This document shows, piece after piece, positions 44,293 to 55,238 of a stretch of 64,000 nt of DNA. Under the pieces are notes generated by a model, which saw only the letters and a program-made list of their open reading frames with translations, searched no databases and was not told the origin of the DNA. Position 1 is the first letter of the stretch, and the number at the start of each line of letters is the position of its first letter. A program made the position numbers and the translations under genes. The stretch is from Phymatolithon calcareum (lineage: Eukaryota; Rhodophyta; Florideophyceae; Hapalidiales), in assembly GCA_977006965.1 (NCBI GenBank), contig OZ345377.1, forward strand, positions 2,170,001-2,234,000, written 5' to 3'.

Positions 44293-47039
44293 CACACATG
44301 ATACAGACTGCAGCAAACTCTCATTAATGAGAGATTTTTGCATCTTGTGAACGCCGTAAAATCGCGAGAGGGATTTGCAGTAATCAAATTTGAAGATGAG
44401 CAGGACGTTTGAGAAAAACATGTCTCCGACGTCCCCGTGTGGGAGCGGAATCTTCGAAAAGCATTGATTTTTTTCGCACCGTTATAGATAGAATGGGTCA
44501 GCTCCATGGTGAAACAAGATTCTGAGACAACTCCGACCTTGCCTGCATTGTTTTATTCCAGAAGTAACTTATATTGCATTTCGTCAATGAAATGAGAGAG
44601 TTTATGCGTCGAGCATGTTCACGATACTCCTTCAGTCCACTCGTGCTTCGACAGCATGTCCTCGAGGAGCCAAAGATTCCACAAGTGTAGCCGGCTCCGG
44701 CATACTGTATATGATCTGAGCAGGTTTTCTTTCCCTTTGCTTTGCAATTTTCGTGGTTATACTACGGGGTGTGCTTCGTCGCTTCGGAGTTGAGAAAGCG
44801 TTCACTGATACTGCCCTGCACCTACAGTGCCATCTCTAGGTGCACACATAATAAGCCGAGTAGGAGCGCTCCCACGGCATATATTATGACGTGCTTCAAG
44901 CCCTAACCTTACTATGACATTTTCTTTTCTGCGAGAACTGATGAAAGAGACACCTATTGCCCAAAACACTGAGATGTTATGTAATGGTGTTATTTTCGGT
45001 GACGCCACTCATCTGCGCGCGTGATTCCCAATTGTGAAAGTTTCTCTAGCAGTGGATGAGCTCTTTGTCAGAGTTATCGGTGCACCAGCTATTGTACAAA
45101 AACAGCGCAAGGGTTGATTACTTTTCTAGGTTTCGGAGGTACATGTGTAGTCACATATATCCGGAGCGGGGAACTGAAGAGCTGCCCATTCCGGAAAGCT
45201 CATAGATCACTTCAAGGAACTTTATTCTTTAATTTTATGGGTGAGATTCGTTTTTTGTCTGTACGGTCTTGAGTCACCACACGTGAACCCCGTTGCATAA
45301 TGCGGCGAGACATTAGCGCAGGGTTGGATCAAACCGCATTGATTTGGTGAAATCATTACCAGCCCGTTCACACCATGCATTCGGATGATCTCAGTGAGCA
45401 AGAGCTCCGGCTCATTTAGACCGTCGCTAGTCTCCTTTAATTCTACCTAGATTTCTATACAAACGCTCAACCGGCACCCTTATTGCTGAGGTATATATGA
45501 GGGGACTAAGAGGAACTGACCTTCACATGAGGCATTTTCAATATGCGTTGCACCGCACAACTAGTACTGGGATCATTGCGGTCGTTCTTCAAACCCAATC
45601 TCAGCATGTTCTTATGTAAAGGGCTGAACAAAACTTTTAAATGCAGCTCATTTTCGGCGATCTTTAGCCTCCCGAATAAAACCGTGTCGAATGAGTTTTC
45701 GTACAACACGCTCTATCTCTATTGCTCAATCAAGAATACGGTGCTCCAAATTGACTTTTTAACACTGGAACAGCGCTCGCTGCTCGCTATTGGACGTCGT
45801 TTTTGTGGCTTTCCTTGTTGCTTCACGAGATGATTCGTTATCGACTGATAGCTCACTGCCTCCTTCTCTGTATCGGTCGCCCATCCTCATCGACATTCCC
45901 GCCGCCGAATTTCAGCCTACGAGTCAAACACTTTGCGCCATGGCCGGAGTGCTGTGACTCAAGTAAAATTCAAGTTCGCGACACGTCATCAAACTTATCT
46001 TGACGTATGTCGACATTAGCATTCATTAAAATAAAAGATGATTGAATGATGATTAATTTTCGATTACGGATGCAGTCAGTCCGTCACCTTTTCGCGTAGT
46101 CGTCAGTCAGCAAAAACGGTTCTGTCCTACGCGGAATGTCTTATGTTGAAGCTTACTCTTCCTCAGAGTTCGTTTCTTCTCTGAAACGTACTGACTTATT
46201 AGCATAGTTTTGACGCAACCTCGGACAAAGGGTGTTTTCTAAAATGCGTTATTTAAAAATAACGTCTTTCATCGAACTCTTCCAACTTGCGCGAGGTAAA
46301 TGACACCGAAAGATGTGAAGAATCGGAGTCGAATGCATCCTGTGGTCAATCGTTTAAAGGTAGTCTTGCAGCTTGTGGCAAATGCATGTCGAGCATATGA
46401 GGTCATCCCGTTTGCAGAAGGTAGAAGTAAAGATGAATTCTCGAGATCAGATCATAGAAGCAAGAAACCCGATGGCTCTAGTCAGCGGCCCGGACAGAGT
46501 GCTTTTCTCTGTAGTTTCGTGCGCCTCTACTCGTGTGCTCAAGAATCTAATGTTTTTGTGTACTTTTGATTATCTCGGGTTAGTTCGCAGAAATAGAGGT
46601 ACCAAGTCGCACACTGAAATATTCTTCGCCATAGCCATCAGAAGCAAAGGAGACAACACGAAACATCGCACTGAGTGCATGAGGGCTTGGCAAGTTAGCA
46701 ATGACTCATAAGTGGCTTTACAAGTGTTAGCATGCATGTGAGGCTGGGTCCAAAATGTTGAATGTGACGTAATAATCAACGTTAGATGTACTGTGGCGTT
46801 CCGGCTTTGGGATGCATTGGTCGGACAGGTCGGCGACTTTGTCTACAATATTTAGCTCCTGTATTGCGCTCAAAAGTCACCTCGTCTCTCTGTACTCTCC
46901 TCTCCGACGTCGAATCGTGGAAGCTAACAGAAAACGGCAAAAGAGGAAGAGATTCGAATGGCATCAAAATTATTTCGACGACGAATTGGCAGCAACGCAA
47001 GGAGCCTCCTGGTAGATGATCAACTTGGCATTTCACGCC
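44293..47039. other. Long intergenic region without supported genes
   Basis: Several 70-110 codon frames occur (for example 45543-45833 and 46300-46569), none with recognisable motifs. I see no tRNA or other RNA gene. Confidence 0.4.
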
Positions 47040-47190
47040 AGAGACTCATTCTTAGAATGGATGAGAGTCATCTTTTCAACAGGGTGCTGCTGCATGCGTC
47101 AATCCAGCACCCATGGACGCGCAAAGCCGCCCAAATGCTCAAATGACAGGATGGAGTGGAAGAAAGTTAGGCGAAAAATGACTGTACAGT
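47040..47190 (+). mobile_element. Degenerate LINE 3'-end relic
   Basis: GACGCGCAAAGCCGCC ... AGGATGGAGTGGAAGAAAG followed by TTAGGC aligns with the (GAAT)n-tailed LINE end (encoding MEWKK.R). The microsatellite tail is gone. Confidence 0.55.
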
Positions 47191-47944
47191 ATACTGTATC
47201 TGAATGATATTCTATTCCGATTTGGCGTGAAAAAAAAGGTGGAGAACAAGCAAATATTGATAGTTTCTTTGTTTATCGTGCTATTTTTTGTTATTTACAA
47301 AAGAGACTTAACGGTGCGTGGATGCACATCAATTCTATTTTGATAATTCCGTGCCAAATCGCTCATGAAACCGAACTTATGATAGCGGTGAACGAACGTC
47401 ACGGGCCGGTGGGAACAGCGTGCGTCCACCTCAAGGCAACGTTTCCAGGTCACGTATGAAAGCGATTGTTCCACACTGGAAAAAGATTTATTTTGGAATT
47501 TCGTGCTATTTTTCCACTTGCTTGCAATGACTGCCCCGAAATAGGACCTTCACGTCGACCCGCGGGCCTCTGAAGCAGAGCAGAAGAAGGCATTCGCGGA
47601 AGACCTGAAATCGCTGCATTTCACGCACAAATCACATCCCGCCCCGTTTCTCGCCGCCATCTACTGCCTACCACGCTCACAACTCAACAACTGTGCCCAC
47701 CGCCTTCTCCCTTCTCCCTGCCCATATCCACAGTGCACGGCACGGCCTCGGCGACGCCACGCTTAATTTCCGCGCTTGCGTCCCGACGCTTGCCGCGTCC
47801 ACTACTGTTCTTATCCTCTCGTCCACCAACAGATACGGTTACCGAAATTCCGCATTTCAAGTTCACCGCGCACATAGCGCATTGAGGGGATTTTGCGCAT
47901 TCGCGCCCTCGCAGCGCCGAGCGCGAACGCGCCATCCACACGCG

Positions 47945-49621
47945 ATGATCCGCCGACTTGTCGACGCGCGTCGTAAACGCAAGGCTGCAAGAGTGACATC
48001 GGACGGCGCTGCGGCAAAGGCTGGAGATGCTCCAATTCCGCATGTTGCACCTCTTCTTTCCGCTCCCCCTCCCCCTGCCCCTGCCCCCGTTCCACCGCCC
48101 GTACAGGCAGATGACGGGGTACCACTCCCGCCCGCTAACCCTGACCGAGACGAGATGAACCGTCGATTGTCGCTCGACGGAGACCTTCCCGAGTCTGCTC
48201 GTCGTCCCGACCAGAATCCGGCCACTACTGCCGCAGCTGAAGGTCTTGTTCGGTACAATCCGAGCATGGTAATTGCACATATGGATGTTGCGGGTTGTTC
48301 GGAGGCTGGATGGGAGCCCGCTAAACCGGACCCTAACAATGTGTCCCAGTCACCGGTGCTAGAAGTACGCAAGGAGAATCAGGATGCGTATGCGATTCTT
48401 GCACCGTTTGCACGGCATTCCACATTGCCGCAGCTCGGGGAGGTGACAACTACCGAGGATGCAGAACTGGAATATAGGAATAGACACATGATGTTTCTTG
48501 GTGTGTTTGATGGACATGGGGCTGAAGGTCGTCCAATTGCACATTTTGTGCGCGATAACATCGCTAAAATGACGCTGGATATTGCTACTCGGAATCCGAA
48601 CACAACCTCTGATGCCGCATTGGGGGCAAATCCAAGTGTACCGGTACCGCGCGACGTTCATCGCGCTAGAATGGAGGCACTCAAGAGCGCCTTTTCGCGC
48701 GCCGAACGAGGACTTACAGATGAAAGTAACCGTATCGACCATTTGTTTTCCGGTACTACGGCTGTGGTGTCGTGGATGTTTGGGGATGACGTGTATACCG
48801 CATGGGCTGGAGACTCGAGATGTATTGTTGGACGTGCAATTTCTGGTGAAGATGGTCGTACATGCTATCGACCTGTGGATCTAAGTCATGATCAGAAGCC
48901 CAGTCGAGTTGACGAGAAACGTCGTGTCAAGGCTCAAGGTGGACGGATTGCAAGATGGAGAAGGAACATTGGACCGCTTCGTGTTTGGCTTCCACGAGAT
49001 TGGATTCCCGGATTGGCCATGACTCGATCCATTGGGGATACAGTTCTCAGTGAGTTTGGTGTGAGTCCTGTACCGGAGGTGACGTATACGCGACTATGTG
49101 CCGCTGATGCATTCATGGTGCTTGCATCAGATGGGGTGTGGGAATTCATGACGAGTCAGGAGGTTGTAGACTTTGTCGGTCGCATGTTGGGCGATGGAAA
49201 ATCAGCGCAGGAAACCAGTACGGCATTGGTGAAGGAAGCGGTACGCAAATGGCGTCGCAACGAAGTGGTTGTGGATGATACGACGGCGGTTGTGATGCAC
49301 CTACGTGTGGATCCTCCGTCGTCCGATCATACCACTGGAGTATCTCAAAACGGTGTATCCGGTGAGAAGGGAACTGCGGATTATGGAAGGTCGCATCATC
49401 ATCATCATCATCACAATGGAAGCGGAGTGGAGCCGTTACCGCACAGCAAGAGGGGACACAGAATGGAGAAATCGGCGCTAGGAAAATTGGTGTTCAATAT
49501 GGGACATCTCGGTCAGAATAAGAACGGACGACAACGTCCGAACGGAACCGTTCTAGTTGTCGGAGATGACGGGAAATTGTCGGACTTTGTGTGCAAAAAC
49601 GATAATAATGTTGGTGGATAA
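47945..49621 (+). CDS. PP2C-type protein phosphatase
   Basis: The 558-aa product is a metal-dependent Ser/Thr phosphatase (PPM family). The ATG at 47945 (MIRRLVDARRKR) was chosen; the frame is open further upstream, but that text does not look like protein and has no better start. Motifs in order: KENQD (~142), FLGVFDGHG (~188), SGTTAVV, WAGDSR (~288), SHDQKPSRVDEKRR, GLAMTRSIGD, LASDGVWEF (~395) and DDTTAVV (~444); these hold the Asp metal ligands. The N-terminal ~110 residues are Pro/Ala-rich and the C-terminal ~100 are disordered, with seven consecutive His from a CAT repeat. It is intronless; substrate unknown. Confidence 0.95.
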   Translation: MIRRLVDARRKRKAARVTSDGAAAKAGDAPIPHVAPLLSAPPPPAPAPVPPPVQADDGVPLPPANPDRDEMNRRLSLDGDLPESARRPDQNPATTAAAEGLVRYNPSMVIAHMDVAGCSEAGWEPAKPDPNNVSQSPVLEVRKENQDAYAILAPFARHSTLPQLGEVTTTEDAELEYRNRHMMFLGVFDGHGAEGRPIAHFVRDNIAKMTLDIATRNPNTTSDAALGANPSVPVPRDVHRARMEALKSAFSRAERGLTDESNRIDHLFSGTTAVVSWMFGDDVYTAWAGDSRCIVGRAISGEDGRTCYRPVDLSHDQKPSRVDEKRRVKAQGGRIARWRRNIGPLRVWLPRDWIPGLAMTRSIGDTVLSEFGVSPVPEVTYTRLCAADAFMVLASDGVWEFMTSQEVVDFVGRMLGDGKSAQETSTALVKEAVRKWRRNEVVVDDTTAVVMHLRVDPPSSDHTTGVSQNGVSGEKGTADYGRSHHHHHHHNGSGVEPLPHSKRGHRMEKSALGKLVFNMGHLGQNKNGRQRPNGTVLVVGDDGKLSDFVCKNDNNVGG

Positions 49622-50630
49622 GATATCGGTGCGAGCGTTGTTTTTGGTTGCTAAGCACTCGCACCGATTGTTGCTGTCCGATCCTATCCGATTCGATGCG
49701 ATCTGAGGCGATCCGGTGCTAGCGAGTGTATTCCCGTTTTTTCATTTCACTACTACACTACACTACACTACACTGCACACTTTATGTACTGCCTGCCTGC
49801 CTGCCTGCCTGCACTTTTACTGTTTCTCTTTTTTCCATTAAGGCGCACCTTTTTCTTGGGTGAGCGTGCCTTCCATTATGCGCGTTTTGGTAATACGCAC
49901 CCCAGCGCATCGGCGCTGTTTTTCACTCCCCTACTTCGCCCTCCTATGACTAAAGAAGCGAACGCGACGAATACGTTGTCGTTTATACTGTATCTCTTCC
50001 CTGCCTGCTATTGCTAGTGTAGTCAGTTGCTTTCTGTCTGTCGCACCTTCTACTCCTCCTCCTCCTCTTGCTACAACGTCAGTAGTGTACGTAATGGTGG
50101 AAAACGCACGAAATGCATCGACAGAAACGACAGCAGGAGATACGGTAGGTCAATTTCTAGTCGGTCCCACTATACATACTGTAGTGTAGTGTAGTGTAGT
50201 GTATCATAGCATTGTGCGGCTCTTTCTATTCTGGCCCCCTCTGTGCAATTGCACGATGATCGTACTCTGATACAGTGCTGCTGCCAAACAGAGTGCCCGT
50301 AAGCGGAATTCTTGTGAAACAAGGCTTTGAGAACATTCTTCGGGAACGACAATAATCAATGCATAAGCAACGCAACGAAAATAAACGAAGGTCGAAATGG
50401 GGTGTGCGTTATGCAAGTGGGTGCGCGGAATCAACACACACACACGCACGATGAGGTTTGATATTGATAGATGTGTACAGTGCAGTACTGTATCATAGTG
50501 GAGTGGAGTGCAAGGCGTTGTAGGCATCAACATCATGATGATCAACATGATGTTGCCAGCCAGCATTGCTTTAAGCGGACTATGGAGAGTCGGTGGGGAG
50601 ACGTAGAGATATTTCGTGCGCGCTGCGAGA
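49622..50630. repeat. Intergenic with short tandem arrays
   Basis: This region contains (CTACA)n at about 49750-49775, (CTGC)n at 49790-49812 and (GTGTA)n at about 50181-50203, the last ending in TATCATA. No gene seen. Confidence 0.75.
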
Positions 50631-50641
50631 AACTGGACTGA

Positions 50642-50902
50642 ACTGGACTGGACTGGACTGGACTGGACTGGACTGGACTGGACTGGACTGGACTGGACTG
50701 GACTGGACTGGACTGGACTGGACTGGACTGGACTGGACTGGACTGGACTGGACTGGACTGGACTGGACTGGACTGGACTGGACTGGACTGGACTGGACTG
50801 GACTGGACTGGACTGGACTGGACTGGACTGGACTGGACTGGACTGGACTGGACTGGACTGGACTGGACTGGACTGGACTGGACTGGACTGGACTGGACTG
50901 GA
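50642..50902. repeat. Perfect (GGACT)n pentanucleotide array, ~52 copies
   Basis: About 261 bp of uninterrupted GGACT lies inside degenerate flanks from 50632 to 50935. Because five and three share no factor, every frame reads the same pentapeptide cycle (TGLDW on plus, QSSPV on minus); the long open frames here are therefore an artefact. Related short GGACT/AGTCC runs occur near 53430-53460 and 53535-53545. Confidence 0.97.
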
Positions 50903-52194
50903 GAAACTGGACTTGACTGGACTGGATTGGACTGGTGCACGAGTGGATTCGAGTGCATGTATTGGGTGGGGAGGGGCCCCTGTGCAGTGTATCATAGTGT
51001 ACCGGATAGGTGCATGGAATTCAAATTGAAGAAGCAAGAATATCTATTGGACTATCTAACACAGTACAGTGTACAGTACAATGATTGTGATTGTGTATGA
51101 TACAGTAGCGGCTCCCTCTACTGTACAGTATTCCAAGTGAATGCCGATCGATCGCGCAGCCAACACAGGCGTGCCTGGTTGGATGGAAACGAAGCAATGG
51201 TGACAAACAGCACACAAACAGATACATCTGTACTGTGCCGCAACGAAAAATACAGCGTTAGTTGCATGTTTGCCTCTTTCCCTCACCCCAGGGATACAGT
51301 ACTACAGTACTGACTGTATCAGAGAACCATAACCATACACAGTGCTGGACAACTATTTTTTCAAGACTCCTCCTCCCGCGTCTTCCCCAGTTAGCAAGAG
51401 CGGTGAGCTACTGTAGGGTGGCATCGTGCCTCCCGCTCTCCTTGTCGCTTGCCTACGGGTAAGCGGGGCAGAGACCGGCATAATGGAGCTCCAGCACAGT
51501 AATTAGGTTGCTGTAAGGATAGGGCGATATATACGGTAAACAAGAAGCAGTAAATAATTTCCGTCGCTCGGCGCCGCAGATTGTTTACAGGAGGGGCGGG
51601 AGGAGCGTAGGCAAGTCGACGACGATGAAGGAAGGTTACTGTACAGTACAGTACAGTACCTGAGTGGATGGCACAGTTGTAGGGCGAGGAAAGGAATGCG
51701 CGCGGTGGGCGGGACAGATATCTGTGGTGGACCAGCCGGGCACAACGGGCATCGGGGCACGAGGACATCTGTTGCAACGGGCATGGACTGATCAAGATGA
51801 TGTTGATGATGATGATCATCATCATGAGTGTGACGGACACATGATGTGGTGTCCATGCATGCAGACAAGAGGAGAAATCATCATCATAATTCGTCGGGCA
51901 AACAAACGGTCCGGGCCGGGAGCCGCGACGGCGACCATACTGCAAGCATCACGTGGCAGCACGGCACCGTTTTGGCCTAATTGAATTGAGGCCGGCCAGC
52001 CAGCCAGCCATGGCTGCCAGCCAGTTTGGCGACTGATCAAAATGTAAACTTTACTGTATGTATCTATCATACTGCATCATACATAAATAATCGTCCACGT
52101 GGTGCACGAACTGGCCTAGACGAATAGATAGATACTGTACTGTACTGTACACTTGTGTGTAACCAAGCAACTGAGGTGGAAGAAGTTGGGACGA

Positions 52195-52236
52195 GTAGGA
52201 CGTATCCTTTTAAAGAAGGATAGGTTACGTCCTACC
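52195..52236. repeat. Imperfect hairpin
   Basis: GTAGGACGTA ... TCCTT pairs with AAGGA ... TTACGTCCTAC, with a 4-5 base bulge on the right arm. Confidence 0.7.
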
Positions 52237-52421
52237 CTGTACTGTAGTGTAAATATATTTTTTATATTTTAATTTAAAAATCAACAAACAATAGCAGATG
52301 TTACCAATACAAAAGAATTAAATATTTCTGCTAAAGTAAAACCGGGTGACGTTTGGTTCTAATACCAATATTCGTTCATTAATTTTGTTAATTTAAAAAT
52401 AATAATAATAATGCATGCTTT

Positions 52422-52520
52422 CCCGTATGGGGATAGCAAACAGTGCTTTTTATTTTGCTCTATAAGTATACTTAGATTACGGCATGGCGTTAATCCTGCC
52501 AGCTAATTGTAAGCACGAGT
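52422..52520 (+). repeat. Dispersed ~95-bp structured repeat, copy 2
   Basis: This aligns with 15424-15520: TATGGGGATAGCAAACAGTG, TTAGATTACGGCATGGCG, TTAATCCTGCCAGC and AATTGTAAGC. About three quarters of positions agree by eye. It has no coding capacity. Confidence 0.65.
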
Positions 52521-53230
52521 CTTCTCATTAGATGAATTTAAAGATAAAGTAATATCTACGGCGAAAAGCCCTCTAAATTGCAAACGCTTTTATACATCAA
52601 AACGAACGCAAGAATCGTTCGAAAAGTTTTTTCATTTGTCTCACTTGCTCAAATGATATCTTTTATAGCTTGCAAATCGTGGCACCACGCTCACAGGAGA
52701 GGGCAATACTGTATGATGATTGAGGAAACTGGCTTTTTTAAAAAAATAGACGCTTTGATGAAACGCGATTACCGTCCATTTGGTCACCGTTAATAATCAG
52801 TTTCTAAACACACATCATATTATGATAACTGTACTCATTTTCGAAACCCGTGGCAACTGATGAAAGAGGGCAAAGCCCTTGTTCCTTACGATACATTGTA
52901 TCATACTGTATAGTTATGGTTTTATGATACTACTGTATCATACACTGGCGAAGGGGGAAGAGATAACTTTCTACTAAAAAGCTGTACCGCAATACCTGTA
53001 CTGTACTGTATATTGCGATGATATTTCGGCTAGAAAAGTCGTCCACTGGACAGTAATCTGCCAAGACCCTATTGACACCTGTTTCGACTCTATCAGTCAG
53101 CAACGATACGCGCACCGGCGCACACCTGGAGTAGAATTCGCGTCCGCTCCGCCTACAGCACAATAATCTTTAATGCTGCGCACAGGGGATGTCCATCAGT
53201 ACAGGTACTGTACAGTACAGAAGTGCATTT

Positions 53231-53852
53231 AGTACTCCAGTGTAGATGGTGAGCGGTATTAGATGATGTGCAAGTTGGAACATGCACGCACTTTTCATCC
53301 AAGACATTACGAGCAACACAACTGTCAGCTGGCTCCCGTGACACTGGTGATCAACCGCCTCACGCGTTGGAACACAGCCGACACCCACATTGCACCGCAT
53401 TCCAATCCCCGCAATTCCAATTCTTACCTCACCCCGGTCCAGTCCAGTCCAGTCCGGTCCGATTTGGACTACGCTCCGCGGCATCCCAGTCCACTCGCCA
53501 TCCTGAACTGAACTGTACGAGTCTGCTCGCCAACTGGACTGGACGAAACCACTCACGCTGCCCTGCTTTGCCCTGCCACTCGAGGGTTCTGTTTCTGCGT
53601 AAACCCTTTTTCCTTCCTTCCTTCCTTCCTTCCCGTTCCTCAATCCCATCACTCCTCCCCCATCGCACTCCACAATGCTCCCTCAACCGTCCGCATCCCC
53701 TCCCGCCCCGCTCTCCCTGCAGCACACCCTTCGTGGCCCCGGTCTGCCCCCCACCCTTCTGCAACCCCGTCGCCAAGCGCCCGATCTACACAGCCTCCTC
53801 CCCATGCTAGACATCCTCCGCCTGGAGTTGCACGTCGCCCTCTCCCCTCCCC
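53231..53852. other. Intergenic, pyrimidine-rich
   Basis: This contains short AGTCC and (CTTC)n runs and long Pro/Ser-rich shadow frames; no gene supported. It is the 3' flank of the methyltransferase gene. Confidence 0.4.
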
Positions 53853-55238
53853 CTACTCCAGCACAACTCTCCTCCGCGGATCCACAAGGTCACGCATAGT
53901 CGGCGTACTCCTCGTCGCAAACATATCCGCCACACTCCGACACACCACCTCCCTCTCCCCGTCCCCCCCACCATGCACATACACCGGCGGCGGCATACTG
54001 AACGGCGGCAGCGCAGCATTAATCCTCAATCCCTTCCTCGTCGGCCAATTACTAATCCTCCTCGGAAAATTATCATGCACCACAAATCTCGCCCCCGACC
54101 GCTTAACCTTCCTCAACATCGCCATCCCATCAATAAGATTCCCCCTCAGCAACGACTCACGCACAAGCACCACATCTGCCGCCGGAAACTCCTTCGCCCC
54201 CACACTCAATTGCACAACCTGCACATGACCCCCGAACGCCCGCCGCGCAGACAGAACTTCCGTCTCGGACCGCACAGCACAGAGAAGACGAACGAGACGA
54301 TACTCACCCAACAGCTTGTCGAGCACCTTTGGCAGCCAGTGCGTATGCCGCCCACAGTCAACGTCGAAGAGAGATGAGGCACCGACACGCTTCAGTGAAC
54401 GATACACACCGGTGCAGATCTGCGCGTCACGACGCGCACAACCCATCCAAGGACCCTTGCGCCGCGCCGTGAAGATGCTACGCTCGGGCGAGGAGGGCGG
54501 CAAGCGTGTGAACGCACTGCCGTGCACCCACGGCAGCGCGGCCGCCGGCAGCGGCGGGAGCGGCCGCAGTGCAGGCACACCGTCCCACAGACTGCACAGA
54601 TAGGCACGACAGACGCGCCGCGTCGCCGCGCGCACGGACAGAGGAGATGAGGGGGACGCGTTGCGCCCCGGCGATGCGCGCGGGGAGCGGTTGTGCACGG
54701 CGGGATGGCGCGAATCGCGCAGCGGGGACGGCGGCAGCCGGGGCTGAGCGGTACCAGGGCGAGGATTAGTCGGCACAGACGCGGAAAGGTGAGAACGGCC
54801 GTGCTGTCTGGACGGCGGCGACGTCCGGTGTGCGTGCTTGGAAGCCGATGGGTCACTGGAAGGTGGCGACCGCGACCGCGCGGATGGAACGTTCACGGCA
54901 TGCTGCAGTTGCAAACGCGGCGCTGCAACCGGCGGTGCTGTCGCGTTGAACGCACGCGGAGGACGATGTGCGGCGCGGACGTGCGGCCGGGCCGTCGGCT
55001 TGCGCGCAACGGGTCGAGCAGGGATGCGCCGCGGACGCATGACGATGACGGGAGGATGTGGCCGTTGCGTGCCGCGCTTGGTGCGCGGGACGCTCATAAC
55101 GATGGGAAGAAGACGGGCGCGCCAGTGCACGGCGAGAAAGACGGTGGCGAGGAGAATTAGGAGAAGGACCCATGGCGGCGAACGCGGCTTGCGGGGGCGG
55201 CGAGGGCGGCGCCGTGACCGCTGAGAGTAGTACCCCAT
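53853..55238 (-). CDS. Type II membrane SAM-dependent methyltransferase
   Basis: The 461-aa product has a short Arg-rich cytosolic tail, one membrane anchor (WVLLLILLATVFLAVHW, res ~23-39), a Pro/Ser/Arg-rich stem (~45-240) and a C-terminal globular domain. That domain carries SLFDVDCGRHTHWLPKVL (SAM loop, ~288-305), ADVVLVRESLLRG, MLRKVKRSGARFVVHDNFP (~375-393) and LRINAALPPFSMPPPVYV, the order found in the class I methyltransferases whose signature is D-x-P/D-C-G, a RD/RE-L motif, K-R/N-S-G-x-[KR] and a final R-x-N-L-x-x-x-P-F-x-[LM]-P-x-P. The anchor topology suggests the Golgi, where O-methylation of cell-wall polysaccharide is a plausible role; this is inference. Confidence 0.72.
   Translation of the reverse strand: MGYYSQRSRRRPRRPRKPRSPPWVLLLILLATVFLAVHWRARLLPIVMSVPRTKRGTQRPHPPVIVMRPRRIPARPVARKPTARPHVRAAHRPPRAFNATAPPVAAPRLQLQHAVNVPSARSRSPPSSDPSASKHAHRTSPPSRQHGRSHLSASVPTNPRPGTAQPRLPPSPLRDSRHPAVHNRSPRASPGRNASPSSPLSVRAATRRVCRAYLCSLWDGVPALRPLPPLPAAALPWVHGSAFTRLPPSSPERSIFTARRKGPWMGCARRDAQICTGVYRSLKRVGASSLFDVDCGRHTHWLPKVLDKLLGEYRLVRLLCAVRSETEVLSARRAFGGHVQVVQLSVGAKEFPAADVVLVRESLLRGNLIDGMAMLRKVKRSGARFVVHDNFPRRISNWPTRKGLRINAALPPFSMPPPVYVHGGGDGEREVVCRSVADMFATRSTPTMRDLVDPRRRVVLE

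Larger units (their letters stand above)
51030..53230. repeat. Region rich in TACTGTA/TACAGTA and TATCATA words
   Basis: Clusters occur at about 51060-51130, 51292-51318, 51638-51660, 52050-52075, 52130-52150, 52236-52252, 52900-52945, 52995-53010 and 53205-53222. Many are pieces of the odd palindrome TACTGTATCATACAGTA, or tandem TACTG. No gene is supported in this interval. Confidence 0.75.

Noticed and set aside
47693-47944. Using the upstream part of the phosphatase frame as its N-terminus
   Set aside because: No ATG supports it, and it reads like untranslated leader; the ATG at 47945 gives a normal PP2C.
49393-49413. Seven-His run in the phosphatase as a cloning tag
   Set aside because: It is a natural CAT repeat embedded in a continuous native-looking reading frame with no vector sequence.
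50542-51037. Long open frames on both strands through the GGACT array (up to 277 codons)
   Set aside because: A five-base unit without stops is open in all six frames by arithmetic; the peptides are just the repeat. No start context or flanking domain supports a gene.
53170-53673. A 167-codon minus-strand frame next to the methyltransferase gene
   Set aside because: It crosses AGTCC and CTTC repeats and TACTGTA words, with a composition that reflects those repeats.
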